Below, in pieces: positions 48,070-59,549 of a stretch of 64,000 bases of DNA. The stretch spans positions 49,312,830 through 49,376,829 of the forward strand of contig NC_092344.1 in assembly GCF_963676685.1 (NCBI RefSeq), written 5' to 3'. The notes under the pieces were generated by a model. That model saw only the letters and a program-made list of their open reading frames with translations, searched no databases and was not told where the DNA came from. How positions within the stretch are numbered: the first letter of the stretch is position 1; the number at the start of each line of letters is the position of its first letter. Both the position numbers and the translations under genes were made by a program. Source of the DNA: Mytilus edulis. Lineage: Eukaryota > Mollusca > Bivalvia > Mytilida > Mytilidae.

Positions 48070-48300
48070 TGTCAACACCAAAGTGCTGACTAATGGGGTG
48101 GTGATTCCCTCGGGGACGAAACCCACACCAGCAGTGGCATCGACCCAGTGGTGGAAATAGTTATCAAAGGTACCAGGATTATAATTTAATACACCAGATG
48201 CGCGTTTTGTCGACACAAGACTCATCAGTGACGCTCAGTTCAAATAGTTATAAGGCCAAACAAGTAAAAGACACAGATATTCCATAGCAATCATCCAAAT
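48070..48300 (-). repeat. R4-type repeat copy, inverted
   Basis: CGGGGACGAAACCCACACCA, GGTACCAGGATTATAATTTA and ACCAGATGCGCGTTTTGTCG match, in inverse, the segments at 32630-32760. Confidence 0.6.
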
Positions 48301-48543
48301 TTAATTGGGTTTATAAAATTTTTGAAGGAATGACATCAATATAAGTTGACACTCAATTTCATATAAATTCATAATTTTGTTCTCGATTTTTCAAGAAATA
48401 TGTTCGTTGAAACCTTTGATTTTTCTGACATACTGACCATTTGACCATTTGAAGCTCGTCTAAAATTGGTAAATTAAGATATCATCTACTTGTTTCTTTT
48501 GCAGTTTAACAAAAAAATAATTAAATTCTATATCAATACATAT

Positions 48544-48549
48544 TTTATT
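48544..48549 (-). terminator. Polyadenylation signal of the minus-strand family member
   Basis: TTTATT on the plus strand reads AATAAA on the minus strand about 100 bases after the stop codon. Confidence 0.5.
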
Positions 48550-48647
48550 TTGGTATCTTTACAAATAGAAAACTGTCATAATATCACAATATTTGGATAA
48601 AGTTAGAATAACATTGCACGATTTTCTGGCCTTTGATCATGTCATAA

Positions 48648-49856
48648 TTATGTGTAGCTATTAACGCGAACACATTTATTGCATCCATTTCTGTTTTGAC
48701 AATCCTCATTGATGTTGCATTGATTCCTTGAAAAACAAGTGTCGACACAGCCTTTTGGGAAAATTCGATCAACTGAACCACCAGATACAATACGGTCTAA
48801 TGAACCGCCTTGGATAATACGACGTGCTGAATCTCCTCGAATAACACGGTCTACTGAACCGCCTGGAATAAGATTATGTACTGAACCGCCTGGAATAATA
48901 CGATCTAATGAACTGCCTGGAATAATACGATCTAATGAACCTCCCCGAATAATACTATCTCTTTTACCGCCTAGGGTAATATGATCTACCGAACCGCCTG
49001 GAATAATACGATCTAATGAACTTCCTTGAATAAAACTATCTACTTTACGGTCTGTAATAACACGATCTATTGAACCGCCTGGCAGAATGTGGTCTAATTG
49101 GGAATTGTCAACCATTCTTCGGCAAAATCTTCTACAACCTTGTCTTCCTGTCAATCTACAACGTCTTAAGCATCCCGATGAGACTGTATTACCAGAATTA
49201 TATTCTGTAATAAGGACGAAAAAAAATATTAAAATTGTTAAAATGAAGTGAAAAATGTCAAGATTTTGGAAGAAAGAGGCCTTTGTAGTGTTGATAATAC
49301 TCTTCATTGATATTATGACTTGAATTTGTCTTAATAGTTGCACAAAAATATGAAAGGATTGTGACACATTACTTTTAATAAACTATTACGTTTAATAAAA
49401 AACTGAATAATGCAGTTTATTTGAGTCATCTTCTGTTGTCCCTAGGAAATTGCCTCACTGACCTTCTTAGAGAGAACTACATTTTCAATCTATATTTGCA
49501 ATCCTTTTGTATTTTTATTTGCTGGCTAACGAAGAAATAGCGTCTTCATTGTTAAGCTTTATCGCGAAAAAGGTGTGTTTATTAGGTTTTTGCTGTACTT
49601 TTGACGACCTTTTTGGATGTTTTTTTTTCACACGTTTCCGTTATTGTATTTTCAGTTTTTTGGCTTCGCCTCTGATATCATACACATGAAAACACTTTGT
49701 CCGCATTAAGTTATAAATGAGATTAGTTTCAGCATTTTGAACTGTGGACTATAAAGCGAATCATCATTACTATTATTAATTATTTTATATAAAATACAAA
49801 CCTGCAAAAACACAGGAAACAAATCCAAGAAAAATTAAAACAGCTTTTCCCTCCAT
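48648..49856 (-). CDS. Secreted cysteine-rich protein with 13 nonapeptide repeats, lacking the WAP-like domain
   Basis: On the minus strand the coding exons are 49856-49802 and 49204-48648, joined in phase 1, giving 203 codons plus TAA. Residues 1-18 (MEGKAVLIFLGFVSCVFA) are a signal peptide almost identical to that of the gene at 39756. The N-terminal six-cysteine domain is absent: after about 11 residues the protein goes straight to C30-x3-C34-x7-C42-x3-C46. Residues 54-170 are exactly 13 uninterrupted nine-residue units with consensus S-L/V-D-R-I-I-P-G-G; residues 171-196 are C-x3-C-x5-C-x5-C-x5-C-x2-C. The coding exon starts at 49861 after a TTTTTTCAG acceptor, and a non-coding first exon with a TATA box lies near 50.4 kb. 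A polyadenylation signal AATAAA reads on the minus strand at 48549-48544. It is a divergent paralogue on the opposite strand, with the repeat array doubled and one domain lost. Function unknown. Confidence 0.85.
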
Positions 49857-50370
49857 TTTAGCTGAAAAAAATAAATAAATGAAATATCAGTATCAATATA
49901 AAACGATAAACTGTTGATTTAAATCTTAATCAAAGAAATATCTATGTTTGAAACTTTAAAAGTATTTGCGAAAAAGACTTGAAAATGTAAAACAGAAATA
50001 TGCATATCCATATCGTATAATGTCTTTTTGTAACGAAGAAAATAAAGGAAAAGTAAAATTCATTTTAAATCAGCACGAATCGATATGTTAAAATATTTAT
50101 GTTCATTCAATTAAAACACAAACTCTCTTTTCATGTCCAATATATGAATAAATATATTTGTTATAAAATACTTATAAGGAAACAAACTTTTAATGCAAAG
50201 CATCAATTTAGTTAAAGGAGTCATTTCATAGTAAGGCATCTTTTTATGACGAACGTCGCTGATTAATTCTTTAGTAAATACAAATAAGAATTTGAGTATC
50301 TGATCAATAAATAATGAAAATATTCTTTTTCTCCAAACATTAAGATTACTTACTTTATAGTATTAAATAC

Positions 50371-50427
50371 CTGAGATGCTTAGTTAGCAATGTACTGTCT
50401 TTGTAATCTACAACTGCCTTATATATA
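50371..50427 (-). promoter_or_regulatory. TATA box and non-coding first exon of the minus-strand family member
   Basis: Reading the minus strand, TATATATAAG (50427-50418) is followed after about 45 bases by CATCTCAG|GTATTT, a splice donor with the exon ending at 50371. The acceptor before the ATG exon is at 49862, so intron 1 is about 508 bp, close to the 445 bp of the copy at 62.2 kb. This spacing and the similar upstream sequence support a shared promoter design. Confidence 0.6.
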
Positions 50428-51560
50428 GTTTACATAAGGAAATGAACGGTTCAATGGATGCGTGACGTCGGTTTTGTAATATTCATTAACTTGTACATTT
50501 AACAAGTTCAAAATGTCAAATTTATTTTTAAATGCAATTTTGATAGATCATTTAGCTAGCATTGTAACAACAAATAAAAAAAAAATGTTTTGGTCAGAAA
50601 ATAGACATTGCTCAAAATGTCGATCGTGTTGTATATTTGAGATCAAATACCGTTGTCTTTAAAAAAAATGTTTAGATGAATAATGAGTACATGGGTCGTG
50701 TTTTCGATTTCTGGTGACGTTATATTCCTGTGCTTCTTCGTTTATATTCTTTAGTTGATAGAAATAATTCATAAAAGATACCGGGCTTTTAAACATTTAT
50801 ATTTTGAAAGAAATAGGGCTTTACTAGTTCTTGATTTTACAATTTTTCAAAAAGTTAAAATAGTCTCAAAGTGATTACTTTTAAGAATGTCTATTTCATT
50901 AATTAGATATTTTTGTAAAAAGGGCACATTTCTTGCACACATTTACACTTAGCATACGGTCAAATCATGTATTGCTTCTAATCTTCTAAACTGCATCTAC
51001 AGAATAAAAGATAGAAAATATCAAGGTGATTATAAAAAATAAAAAATCAGACAAAACCATAGAATTGATATTGAGAAAAAGTACGACGAGAAGACAAACA
51101 GCAGTCTTTGCCACTTTACAAAGAATGAAAAGTTTGAATACGGCGTTTTTGCAATTTTTTCTATAGAAAATTGAGTTTCGACTCAAAGCTTTCAATTACC
51201 AACAATTTATTCAATTTTGATTTACACATCAAGGTCGTTTTCATCATATTATAACTAACAAAACTTTGACAATATTTACGAGCAGTGAAAAATGTAGGAA
51301 TTGATAATAATTATTGAACGAGGATAAGAATTGTGTCGAACACACAGCAGTCTTTTATATAGATAGTTTGTAATACCAACATTTAAATGAAGGACTAGTA
51401 AAAAGTTGCTAGTGCTGCCTTTGACATTGAAGCAGTATTTTGTTACATAAACAATAACAAAACAAAAGCCTACAAATATTAGTGGTACAACGTACGAAAA
51501 GGGAAATTAATTTATTTTAAATTTCTATTCTTTTGATGCCATGTATATTTGCTAAATAAA
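50428..51560. other. Intergenic AT-rich DNA
   Basis: About 51110-51180 on the minus strand (ATTGCAAAAACGCCGTATTC, TTCTTTGTAAAGTGG) resembles about 60 bp inside the intron of the gene at 39.8-40.6 kb. No exon of the family was found beside it. Confidence 0.4.
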
Positions 51561-51569
51561 TTTATTACC

Positions 51570-51621
51570 ACTAACAATGATGATAATAATAATAAAAATG
51601 ATAATTATATTACTGATACTA

Positions 51622-51660
<39 letters not shown>

Positions 51661-51697
51661 ATAATAATAATAATAATAATAATAACATTAACAACAA

Positions 51698-51732
<35 letters not shown>

Positions 51733-51774
51733 ATAATAATAATAATAACATTAACAACAATACTACTACTACTT

Positions 51775-51829
<55 letters not shown>

Positions 51830-51854
51830 AAATAATAATAATAATAATAATAAC

Positions 51855-51890
<36 letters not shown>

Positions 51891-51950
51891 CATTATTATA
51901 AAAATGATAATAACAATAATGATAATGATAATAATGATAAAAAATATTAA
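51570..51950. repeat. Compound trinucleotide microsatellite (ACT)n/(AAT)n
   Basis: Alternating blocks of ACT and AAT repeats with ATTAACAAC interruptions. It yields long low-complexity frames (poly-Thr, Asn, Leu, Ile, Val, Ser) on both strands, none of which is a gene. Confidence 0.95.
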
Positions 51951-52625
51951 ATAGAAAAATCTGCTAAATACAAAAACCCACAGAAACTACAGTGTTATGA
52001 TGCAAATGACGCACTTGTTTAACATGTCAGATGATTTATTATTTACAAACCACAAAGACATAATTGCTAGAGAGAAATGACATGCCATAAGTGTGTCGGT
52101 TTTAACTTTTAAACTATTTCCTAGTTGAGGTCAATAGCCTTCACCAATCTATGTTTCAACCTTTTACAAAATATAGTGAAAACTTTATATTTTCAAGAGA
52201 CCTCCTCTTTCATTTATAGAATTTATTTATTGTGCATTAACCTAAACTACACATCGTATGACTTATTTCATCTTCCCGAGGCTTTCATTTTCATTTTCAT
52301 TTTCTATGGTTTTGTTTCAATATACAGAAATATAGATGAGAAAATATAGTTGCTCCTTTGATTTATATCGACAGACGTTTTTGTTTATAGAAATACAAGT
52401 GAAATTTGATAAAAATGTGCAGAAAAATATAGAAAAACATGTTCTTCCTCTATGAAACATAACTTTAAAAAGAATAAAAATCTTACAAGTTACAAATATA
52501 TATTATGTATTTGAAAAAAATCAATATTCTTGCTACCTAAACATCTTAAAAATATCATTGCTATTCTATGCTCACAAGAAAGCTGCTGTGCCTATGATAA
52601 TCTGAAGGGATTTTAATCTGGCAGC
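51945..52625 (+). repeat. Segmental duplicate, second copy (unoccupied site)
   Basis: Matches 35985-36213 joined to 38300-38765. The junction at 52148-52150 is a single TCT where the first copy holds the 2083-bp element. Confidence 0.75.
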
Positions 52626-52804
52626 AAGATCTGTTTACCCGTTTGGGACACCTGAGAAAAATCCAAACTTTCAGTGGAGTTTGTGTTGCCTGTGTTGCTC
52701 AGTCTTTAGTATTCTGGGATGGTTGTCTGTTTGTCTTCATATATTTAAGCAATGTCATTGTCAGATTATTATCGCTTTATAAATTTAAATGCACTTCAGT
52801 ATTC

Positions 52805-53811
52805 TTCGTCTCTCCTTATCTCTACGTTCCGCTATATAGATGACGTTCTTTCACTAAATAATTCAAAAATTGGTGACTATGTTGAAAAATCTATCCCATC
52901 GAACTAGAGATAAAGGATACACCAGAAACAGTTATGTCGGTTTCATATCTTGACTTATATCAAGAAATTGACAATGAGGGTCGGTTGAAAACAAAACTTT
53001 ACAACAAAAGAGATGATTTAAGTTTTCCAGGTGTAATACCACCATTGATTTCCCCTTTTAAATGTATTAGTCTTTGTTAAATTTGCCCTTTTCAAAAAAA
53101 ATGTATAGAACTTATCTTTGTTTCAAATAAAAAAATACTTGGCATGAGTAAAGTTTTATTCGGTCCAGTACTATAGAAAAAAATCCACATAACATTTCAT
53201 TGCTTATAAGAAAATAACCATCATTGGAAGTTAACCAATCAAATTTCTCCCCTTATTTTATCTGTGTACAAGGTTTAGTCAGCATGTAACCTCAAGATAA
53301 CAACATTTTCTTTAGAAATCCAAAATAAAAAATAAGGGTGTTTTGAAATACCCAAGACAAATGTTTATGACACAGAAATGTTTTTACTGCAATAAAATGT
53401 AGAAATAATTACCTACAACTGTCAAATTCAAGGGAACATTTTTAGACCTACTTTCGTATACAACCGGATGTGACGTACTATGATTTTGTATTACACCTCC
53501 AATCGTGAACTTTCCATTCCTAAGTAGCAACATTCCAGCAGCACCTGCATACGGGGTATATATCTCCCAATTGATACGATATTTCCGTGCCTGCATTTCC
53601 TATCATAATTGTCTTGATAGAGGGTTGCTGATCACAAGGAAACTATTAAACTAAGAGTTTCAAATTGTAAAGTTGACATCATCCCTTCACAAATTTTACG
53701 GACGCCATCACGAGTCTGTTGACCGTTATGGAATAACCATTTCATAAATGATATCGGATATATTCTTTACGTCGCAACTACAATCCCCTTCCCTTTCATG
53801 AATGTGAGCTA
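52805..53811 (+). pseudogene. Reverse transcriptase pseudogene, broken by two TIR insertions
   Basis: TFRYIDDVLSLNN (YxDD box of RT motif C) lies at 52824-52862. A one-base deletion near 52898 shifts the frame to DTPETVMSVSYLDLYQEIDN and LYNKRDDLSF (to 53028). A 470-bp element interrupts, and the frame resumes at 53499 with IVNFPFLSSNIPAAPAYGVY, ISQLIRYFRAC, two stop codons and FYGRHHESVDRYGI. A second insertion begins at 53812; the 3' region resumes at 57456. A closely related segment lies at 59777-60465 on the minus strand. The retroelement clade is uncertain. Confidence 0.75.
53029..53498. mobile_element. 470-bp MITE inside the RT pseudogene
   Basis: Perfect 11-bp inverted ends AGGTGTAATAC (53029-53039) and GTATTACACCT (53488-53498) are flanked by CC on both sides. 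The host frame reads across the insertion (RDDLSFP | IVNFPF) as in the copy at 60.4 kb, so the boundaries are exact. No coding. Confidence 0.8.
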
Positions 53812-54539
53812 TAGTGCGGTGACTGAAGGCAGATTTTTTTTAATTTAATCTCCCCACCGAACACACACCTATATAATATATCATTGGAAAGAGGAAATCG
53901 TGTACTATAATAATATGCCTGTCGTCAAGACTTGATATGGTCACATTTTTTTTAAATTGAGGTCAAAGGTCATATGTAAAAATCTGTGAAAATTTGGGAG
54001 GGTTTCAATTTTGACATTTTTGTATATTTCTAAACTCTACCTAAATACAAATGATACTGTTTTGGCTTTAGTAATGTTTGTTATTATACATAAACCTTAA
54101 TCATTGAGATTTTTTTATCAAAAAAAATCATAAAACGACGTTTTATAAACAAAACTTTAAAAATCAAGTTTTCAACCTATAAAATGTTTAGAGCACCTTA
54201 ACCTTATGACAAATTTCAAATTCAGGTAAACATCAAGTGTCATGCAGGACAACACTTTAAAATTATTTTTTAAACCATCATATTGGGTGAGATATGAAAC
54301 CAAAGCAATAGAACACTACAGTCAAATATGACCTCAAATTGAATTTGCGGATACTTTATTTTTTTTTAAAGACTACTCGTTGCTTTTGGTTTTTTTCATA
54401 ATTATTACTGCTTCCATAGTATTATCTGTTGTTGTGTATTTTACTCTGGTTAAAATCTATTACATTATAGGTTTTGTACCTATATATCCCCCCTTTTTTT
54501 CCTTGCAACGTACCACAAACTTCAAAAGTATTCCATATA

Positions 54540-54850
54540 AAAAAAAGAAGATGTGATATGATTGCAAATGAGACATAAATTAACTTACAATTATAGGTCC
54601 CGTACGGGCTTCAACAATGAGTAAAAAATTAAATTCATACTGCATAGTCTTCAATTCCCGAAACAAATAATGTAAAACAAACGAAAAATCTAACGGCCCG
54701 ATTAATGTACAAAATGAATAAAAAACAAATAGAAACAAACGACAAACACTGCATTACCATCTCGTGACTTGAAACTGACACATACAGAATGTGGCCGGGT
54801 TAAACTTTTTTAAGGGCGCACCAACACTCCCCAAACCTGGGTATACCAGT
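54540..54850 (+). repeat. R2 repeat copy within the 3.64-kb element
   Basis: AGAAGATGTGATATGATTGC to GGCCGGGTTAAAC and CCCCAAACCTGGG, in R2 order. Confidence 0.65.
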
Positions 54851-55317
54851 GCAACAAGCTTTATACCAAATCAACCGTTATCTTCATCATCTTCATTTTC
54901 ATCAACCGTCACAAGACATGTTTTAATATTTCTACTCATTTCACTCATGGCCACATGTCTGCACATGAAAGGTTCTGCTCACAGCAAACACGTTATTTTG
55001 AGTTTTTCTTTACAAGTATAGACAAGGTATTGTAGGAAGTCCGAAGACATTTGTTCCTAAAAAAAATACCAGCTTCAAACCATCCCTATCAATTCATCCA
55101 AGATTTAACAGAGATCTAAAAGGGGGTTTAGGAAGGTGTGATGACATCCATATGCGTGTCTGTAAAGATGCTGAGGAATCATTATACGAGATGAACACAC
55201 TATCTTGAATTCGATCAATGTCATGGTTTGCAATACATCAGATAGTGTCGCACTTTACTTTAAGAAGCATAACGTCCATTGGCATTCAATGTTTCAACAA
55301 GGTGTTTTGAACTAAAC

Positions 55318-56643
55318 TCATGGTACATTTGTAAAGCCAATCCTAAATAAAAAAGAGTAAAACAAAATTGGCCACACACACGATTGACTTAACAATTTCT
55401 TAGCATTGACGCAGTTTCTCTGGTGCCATTTCCTGAGAATAGTCTTGGCTGTATGCAGTTTCATCGAGTAACTATAAAATGAATTGCAATAAATACGAAG
55501 GCATTGACTGAATTGAAGAAGGAAGAGACAATTCATTCGAAGTTGGGTATTCTTCTTTAGAGTTTCGATGTCTTTTCTAAGTATACTTGCAGCGGAATGA
55601 AATATCTGTCCGTTATGTGTGTCTATTACCGTTGACATTAAGATTTTGAGGTCAGTTTTCAATTGCCTAGCAGCTGATATTGCATCTCAAATAGTTATTT
55701 TGCTACTATATATTATGTTATATTTGCCTTGAACTTGTTGTTTGACAACTGAATTTCAATAGAAATCAATAAGTTTAGACCGCATGTTAAAAGTAGAATA
55801 TTTTAAATTAGAGTAGATCTGTATTTATCAAGTAACGGTGTCACGAGGAATGACCATTAAATCGTTGTCAATAGCCAAAATAAAATTAGTAAAAGCAGTA
55901 TCGTGATCTGAGATATCTGCTTCCACGGGTTTGGACTTTTTTGGGTCTTTTCTCGTTTTTAGCAAATGATTTGTAATGCAACCAAAATGACAGAGTGCTT
56001 GAAGTTTAAAAGATGGACGGAAAAACAATTTCAATTTTAACTTTGTCTGACACGGATAAAACATTCTTCATACGCTCATCTGATTCAAACTTGCGTAGTT
56101 TTTATGATATTTCTAAAATGTTTTGTTGCAACAAAATGTACAAGCGCTCCAGTTGAACGACTGCATTCTAGAACGCATACAAATACTCGAAACTGTGGGA
56201 CAACAGTCCGATAATTGTATGTCGTCATTAAATATCAGATAAGAAGCTTCCTCGCTCTAAAAGGGGGCACAAATATGTTAACTTTTGTAACTTTTGTACC
56301 ATGAACGATGGTAAACTGCCTGCACGGAGTTCTTCGAATTAACAGCTATCGCATGAAATCATAGGCACTTGTTTCTGTCAATATGGGGTTTGCTATCCAT
56401 ACCCGTACGGGTGATTTTTCGTACGGGTATGGATAGTAAACCCATATTGACAGAAACAAGTGCCTTTTCATGAAACATGTTCACCTCATCCAATCTTTTA
56501 TTCGATGCAGATACAAAAATCGACTTCCCTATATGGTTAAATTGACTCAAAATTTCAGTCGAGTTTTTTTTTTGCATATTAAGCACTGCATAAAATTGAA
56601 CGACTTTATTCTTTTCTTTTAGACTTATTGGAGCAAGTTGCAA
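55318..56643 (-). other. Unrecognised open frames within the 3.64-kb element
   Basis: Three minus-strand frames of 94, 78 and 114 codons occur in order (56643-56359, 56064-55828, 55662-55318). The region is less AT-rich than its surroundings, and the peptides (for example NSTEILSQFNHIGKSIFVSA; SDHDTAFTNFILAIDNDLMV) do not look like simple-repeat translation. They might be broken pieces of one transposon or captured gene. I cannot name a family. Confidence 0.3.
56364..56464. repeat. 101-bp near-perfect hairpin (45-46-bp arms)
   Basis: Arm 56364-56409 starts GGCACTTGTTTCTGTCAATA and ends CATACCCGTACG. Arm 56420-56464 is its reverse complement apart from one extra G and one mismatch. The loop is about 10 bp. 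Confidence 0.9.
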
Positions 56644-57455
56644 CGGACTTCACATATCACGGAATATTTACTGAAACTATCCGTCAATTATTTTGATTTT
56701 ACAATAAGACTTTTCTGACAAAGTATATTTGATGTTTTGTAACAAAAAACATAGAATATAAACATATACAAACAAAGTATGTGGCATATATGTGCACTTT
56801 AATTGAAAATATGTGTATATAATAACGAAAAAGGTAGTAATTCCATCTATCAGTTGAGAGCAAATTATTGACTAATACACAAAATGTGACGGAAGGCAAG
56901 TGATTAAGTTCCGTGTTGAAATTGAAGTTTTTAATCCATTCTTTTTCCATTGATTTCTTAAGGTTTTTTTCATATTTTGGTTCCGAAAATTTTATCACTT
57001 ATTAGTTTTATGAAATACTATATGCTTAAAATATCATGGGATAATTTTTATTACTGCTATGAAGAAGAAACCAAAGTTTGTGTCTGAATTTGCAATTAAA
57101 ATTACCTCAATTTTAAACAGTCCAAACTTCGCAAATTTTATAGATTAGAAGAAAATAAAATACTAAATAGAATATTTTGACATATAAAAATGGCTTCAGG
57201 AAAAACTATTTCAATTAAATGTGAGAAAACATACACATTTTTTCAATTTGAAAAAGGGGGGTTGAAACTTTCCAATATACTACTAGTCATTAAAACGATT
57301 TTTTAGAAAAATGTGACCGTACGAAATTCTGACGACAGGGCAAAAACTAAAGAAGACATATTTGTCTTTCAGTTAAGACCATTTTTAGTCGTGTGTTATT
57401 TGGGGAGATTAAACTCGCGATCTAGACGATTTTTTACACTTCTGTCACCGCACTA

Positions 57456-57720
57456 CTACCGAATAAGACTAACATGAGATACACGACGGGTGCCATATAT
57501 TGAGCAGGATCTACTTCCCCTTTCGGAGCACCTGAAATCATCCCTAGTTTTTTGTGGGGTTTGTATTGATTACTCTTTAGTTGTCTATGTTTTGTCATAT
57601 GTACTATTGTTTGTCTGTTTGTCTTTTGCATTTTAAGCCATGGCGTTGTCATTTTATTATCGATTTATGAGTTTGACTGTCCCTTTGGTATTTTTTCCTC
57701 TCTTGTACATGTTGTATGAT
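57456..57720 (+). repeat. 3' region of the RT pseudogene, after the insertion
   Basis: CTACCGAATAAGACTAAC...GACGGGTGCCATATATTGAG, GGAGCACCTGAAATCATCCC and ATGAGTTTGACTGTCCCTTT match the minus-strand sequence 60059-59810 that follows the related RT frame. Confidence 0.75.
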
Positions 57721-58400
57721 CATTACAGATAAAGTTTCTAAAGATAATTGATAGTTTTGAAATGAAAAAGAAAAAAATAATAATGAAATAACAAGAGTTA
57801 ATGTTGCTGCCGAACTTTTGTAGTTTTGTGGTCTGTTGTGCGTACATGTTTTTTGCCCTAAACTTAAGATCGTAATTAAAGGAAATATAGGGCATAAGAA
57901 CTATTTTCCTTATGTTCAGCTTGGCATTCAATATACTGTATGTTGATATCTTTCATAGAACGTTAAAGTTATCCTCCAATGAAGTGATACAGAGCACTTT
58001 TTCCCGTCTTGTCAAAAATTTATGAAATGTATTTCACTATAATCAAGAGGGTATGAGATAATGTTCAAAACCTAATAAATAGACGGATATAGGCTTTCTG
58101 AATGGATGTTAAATCGTTGATGTTAATCATTGTGGATCAGCAGTCATAAAAAACTTAATCCACCTTATACTTTTTTTCAAATCACGCTGTTATCGTTATT
58201 TCATTTCAATGACGCTGTTATCGACATTTCCTTTTAAATTACGTTTTTATCGACATTTCAATTATAGTTATGTATCTTAAATGTATTCATTTTAGTAGAA
58301 AGACAAATCATTAACTGTTTTTTTCCTTCATTTCATAAGTATAAATTATTCCAAATAATAAGGATGTTCTTCTCCCATGCAGAAAAACCTCAACCGTATT
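57721..58400. other. Intergenic AT-rich DNA
   Basis: Three near repeats of ACGCTGTTATCG.CATTTC-like sequence lie at 58185-58265. No gene seen. Confidence 0.4.
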
Positions 58401-58950
58401 GGTCACAACTTTTTGGACCTTTTGGTCGTCAGTGCTCTTCCAACTTTGTTCTTGGTTTGACTTTCGAACTTTTTTCATCTGAGCGTCACCGGTTAGTCTT
58501 GTGTGGACGAAACGCATGTCTGGCATATTCAAATTAAACCTGGTACCTTTTGTTAGCTATTATTCGTGTGTTTCTCGGTCTTATATTTTCTCCCATTTAT
58601 TTGTATTGTTATCCTGTCATGTAATGTTGTCATTTCAATGTTATATTTAACATTGTCATTTAGGCGGGAGGTTTGGCATGATACAAAACCAGGTTCAACC
58701 CACCATTTTTTTCTTAAAATGTCCTGTACCAAGTCAGGGAAATATCCATTGTTATATTATAGTTCGTTTCTGTGTGTGTTACATTTTAATCTTGTGTCTC
58801 TGTTGTGTCGTAGTTTTCCTCTTATATTTGATGTGTTTCCCTCAGTTTCAGTTTGTAACCCGAATTTTGTTTTCTCAATCGATTTATGAATTTCGAACAG
58901 TGGTATACTACTGTTGCCTTTATTTATATTAAAAATATTGAAGTTTTGTG
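58400..58950 (+). repeat. Interspersed repeat, copy of 250-690 in the other orientation
   Basis: Includes an R4-like start (GAGCGTCACCGGTTAGTCTT) and then the MCFSVLYFLPFICIV frame at 58566. The frame is kept only in part between the two copies. Confidence 0.6.
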
Positions 58951-59549
58951 AATATCATTTATGTCTAAGTGAGCAGAAAGAAAAAAATGAATGAAATATG
59001 ATATTTGATAGGAAAATTACAATCAAATTTAATATATAGTAACAGCTGTATAACTGATCTTTTAAAATATATCATACTAGCCACTTCAAACATCTTTTTA
59101 TTCAGCTAAAATGCTTGATTGAATTTTAATGTATGGAATTAAATTCATACCTGATTTACCTTTAGAAATTGGAAACTTTCATATAACATTCATGAAAGTA
59201 CAAATGTAGCCCTATCTTTTGCACTAATAAAAACATAGGGTCATGCGGCATTTTTGGGCATTCACATGGCCTTGTTTACAAACAATGTAGATTCGCACTG
59301 AATTCCTATACTGACCCCCATTACTTTTCAACCCTGTAGGAAAAAATTTAGTACATTCAGCATTTATTTTTTTATTTTTTTTCAACTCTAGTTTTGATCC
59401 ATCTGCCAAAAAATATTTATAACAAACATTATCAACCAATCAGAAGAGCATATGACTTCAGTGTTATCCAGAAAGCTCTCCCCTAAATGGGCGGTCCCTG
59501 ATGACGTATATTTATTTACTGAATTTACCCCTTTAAAGTACTAAACATA
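58951..59549. other. Intergenic DNA
   Basis: A 71-codon minus-strand frame (59224-59439) is unrecognised. No other structure seen. Confidence 0.35.

Larger units (their letters stand above)
53812..57455. mobile_element. 3.64-kb TIR element inside the 3' region of the RT pseudogene
   Basis: Left end TAGTGCGGTGACTGAAG (53812) and right end, inverted, TAGTGCGGTGACAGAAG (57455). Inside both is TTTAATCTCCCCA, and further subterminal similarity (CTGTCGTCA, GTCACATTTTT). CTA is duplicated (53809-53811 and 57456-57458). The related segment at 60.05 kb shows ATGTGACCTACCGAATT uninterrupted. The interior holds an R2 copy, several unrecognised minus-strand frames (55318-55662, 55828-56064, 56359-56643), and a long hairpin. 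No transposase recognised. Confidence 0.82.

Noticed and set aside
48739-48984. Plus-strand frame of 81 codons opposite the nonapeptide-repeat gene
   Set aside because: It is the antisense shadow of the 27-bp repeats; the minus-strand frame has signal exon, splice sites and conserved cysteines.
51549-51954. Long open frames on both strands rich in Asn/Thr, Ile/Leu, Ser or Val
   Set aside because: They are translations of an (ACT)n/(AAT)n microsatellite; every frame is low complexity.
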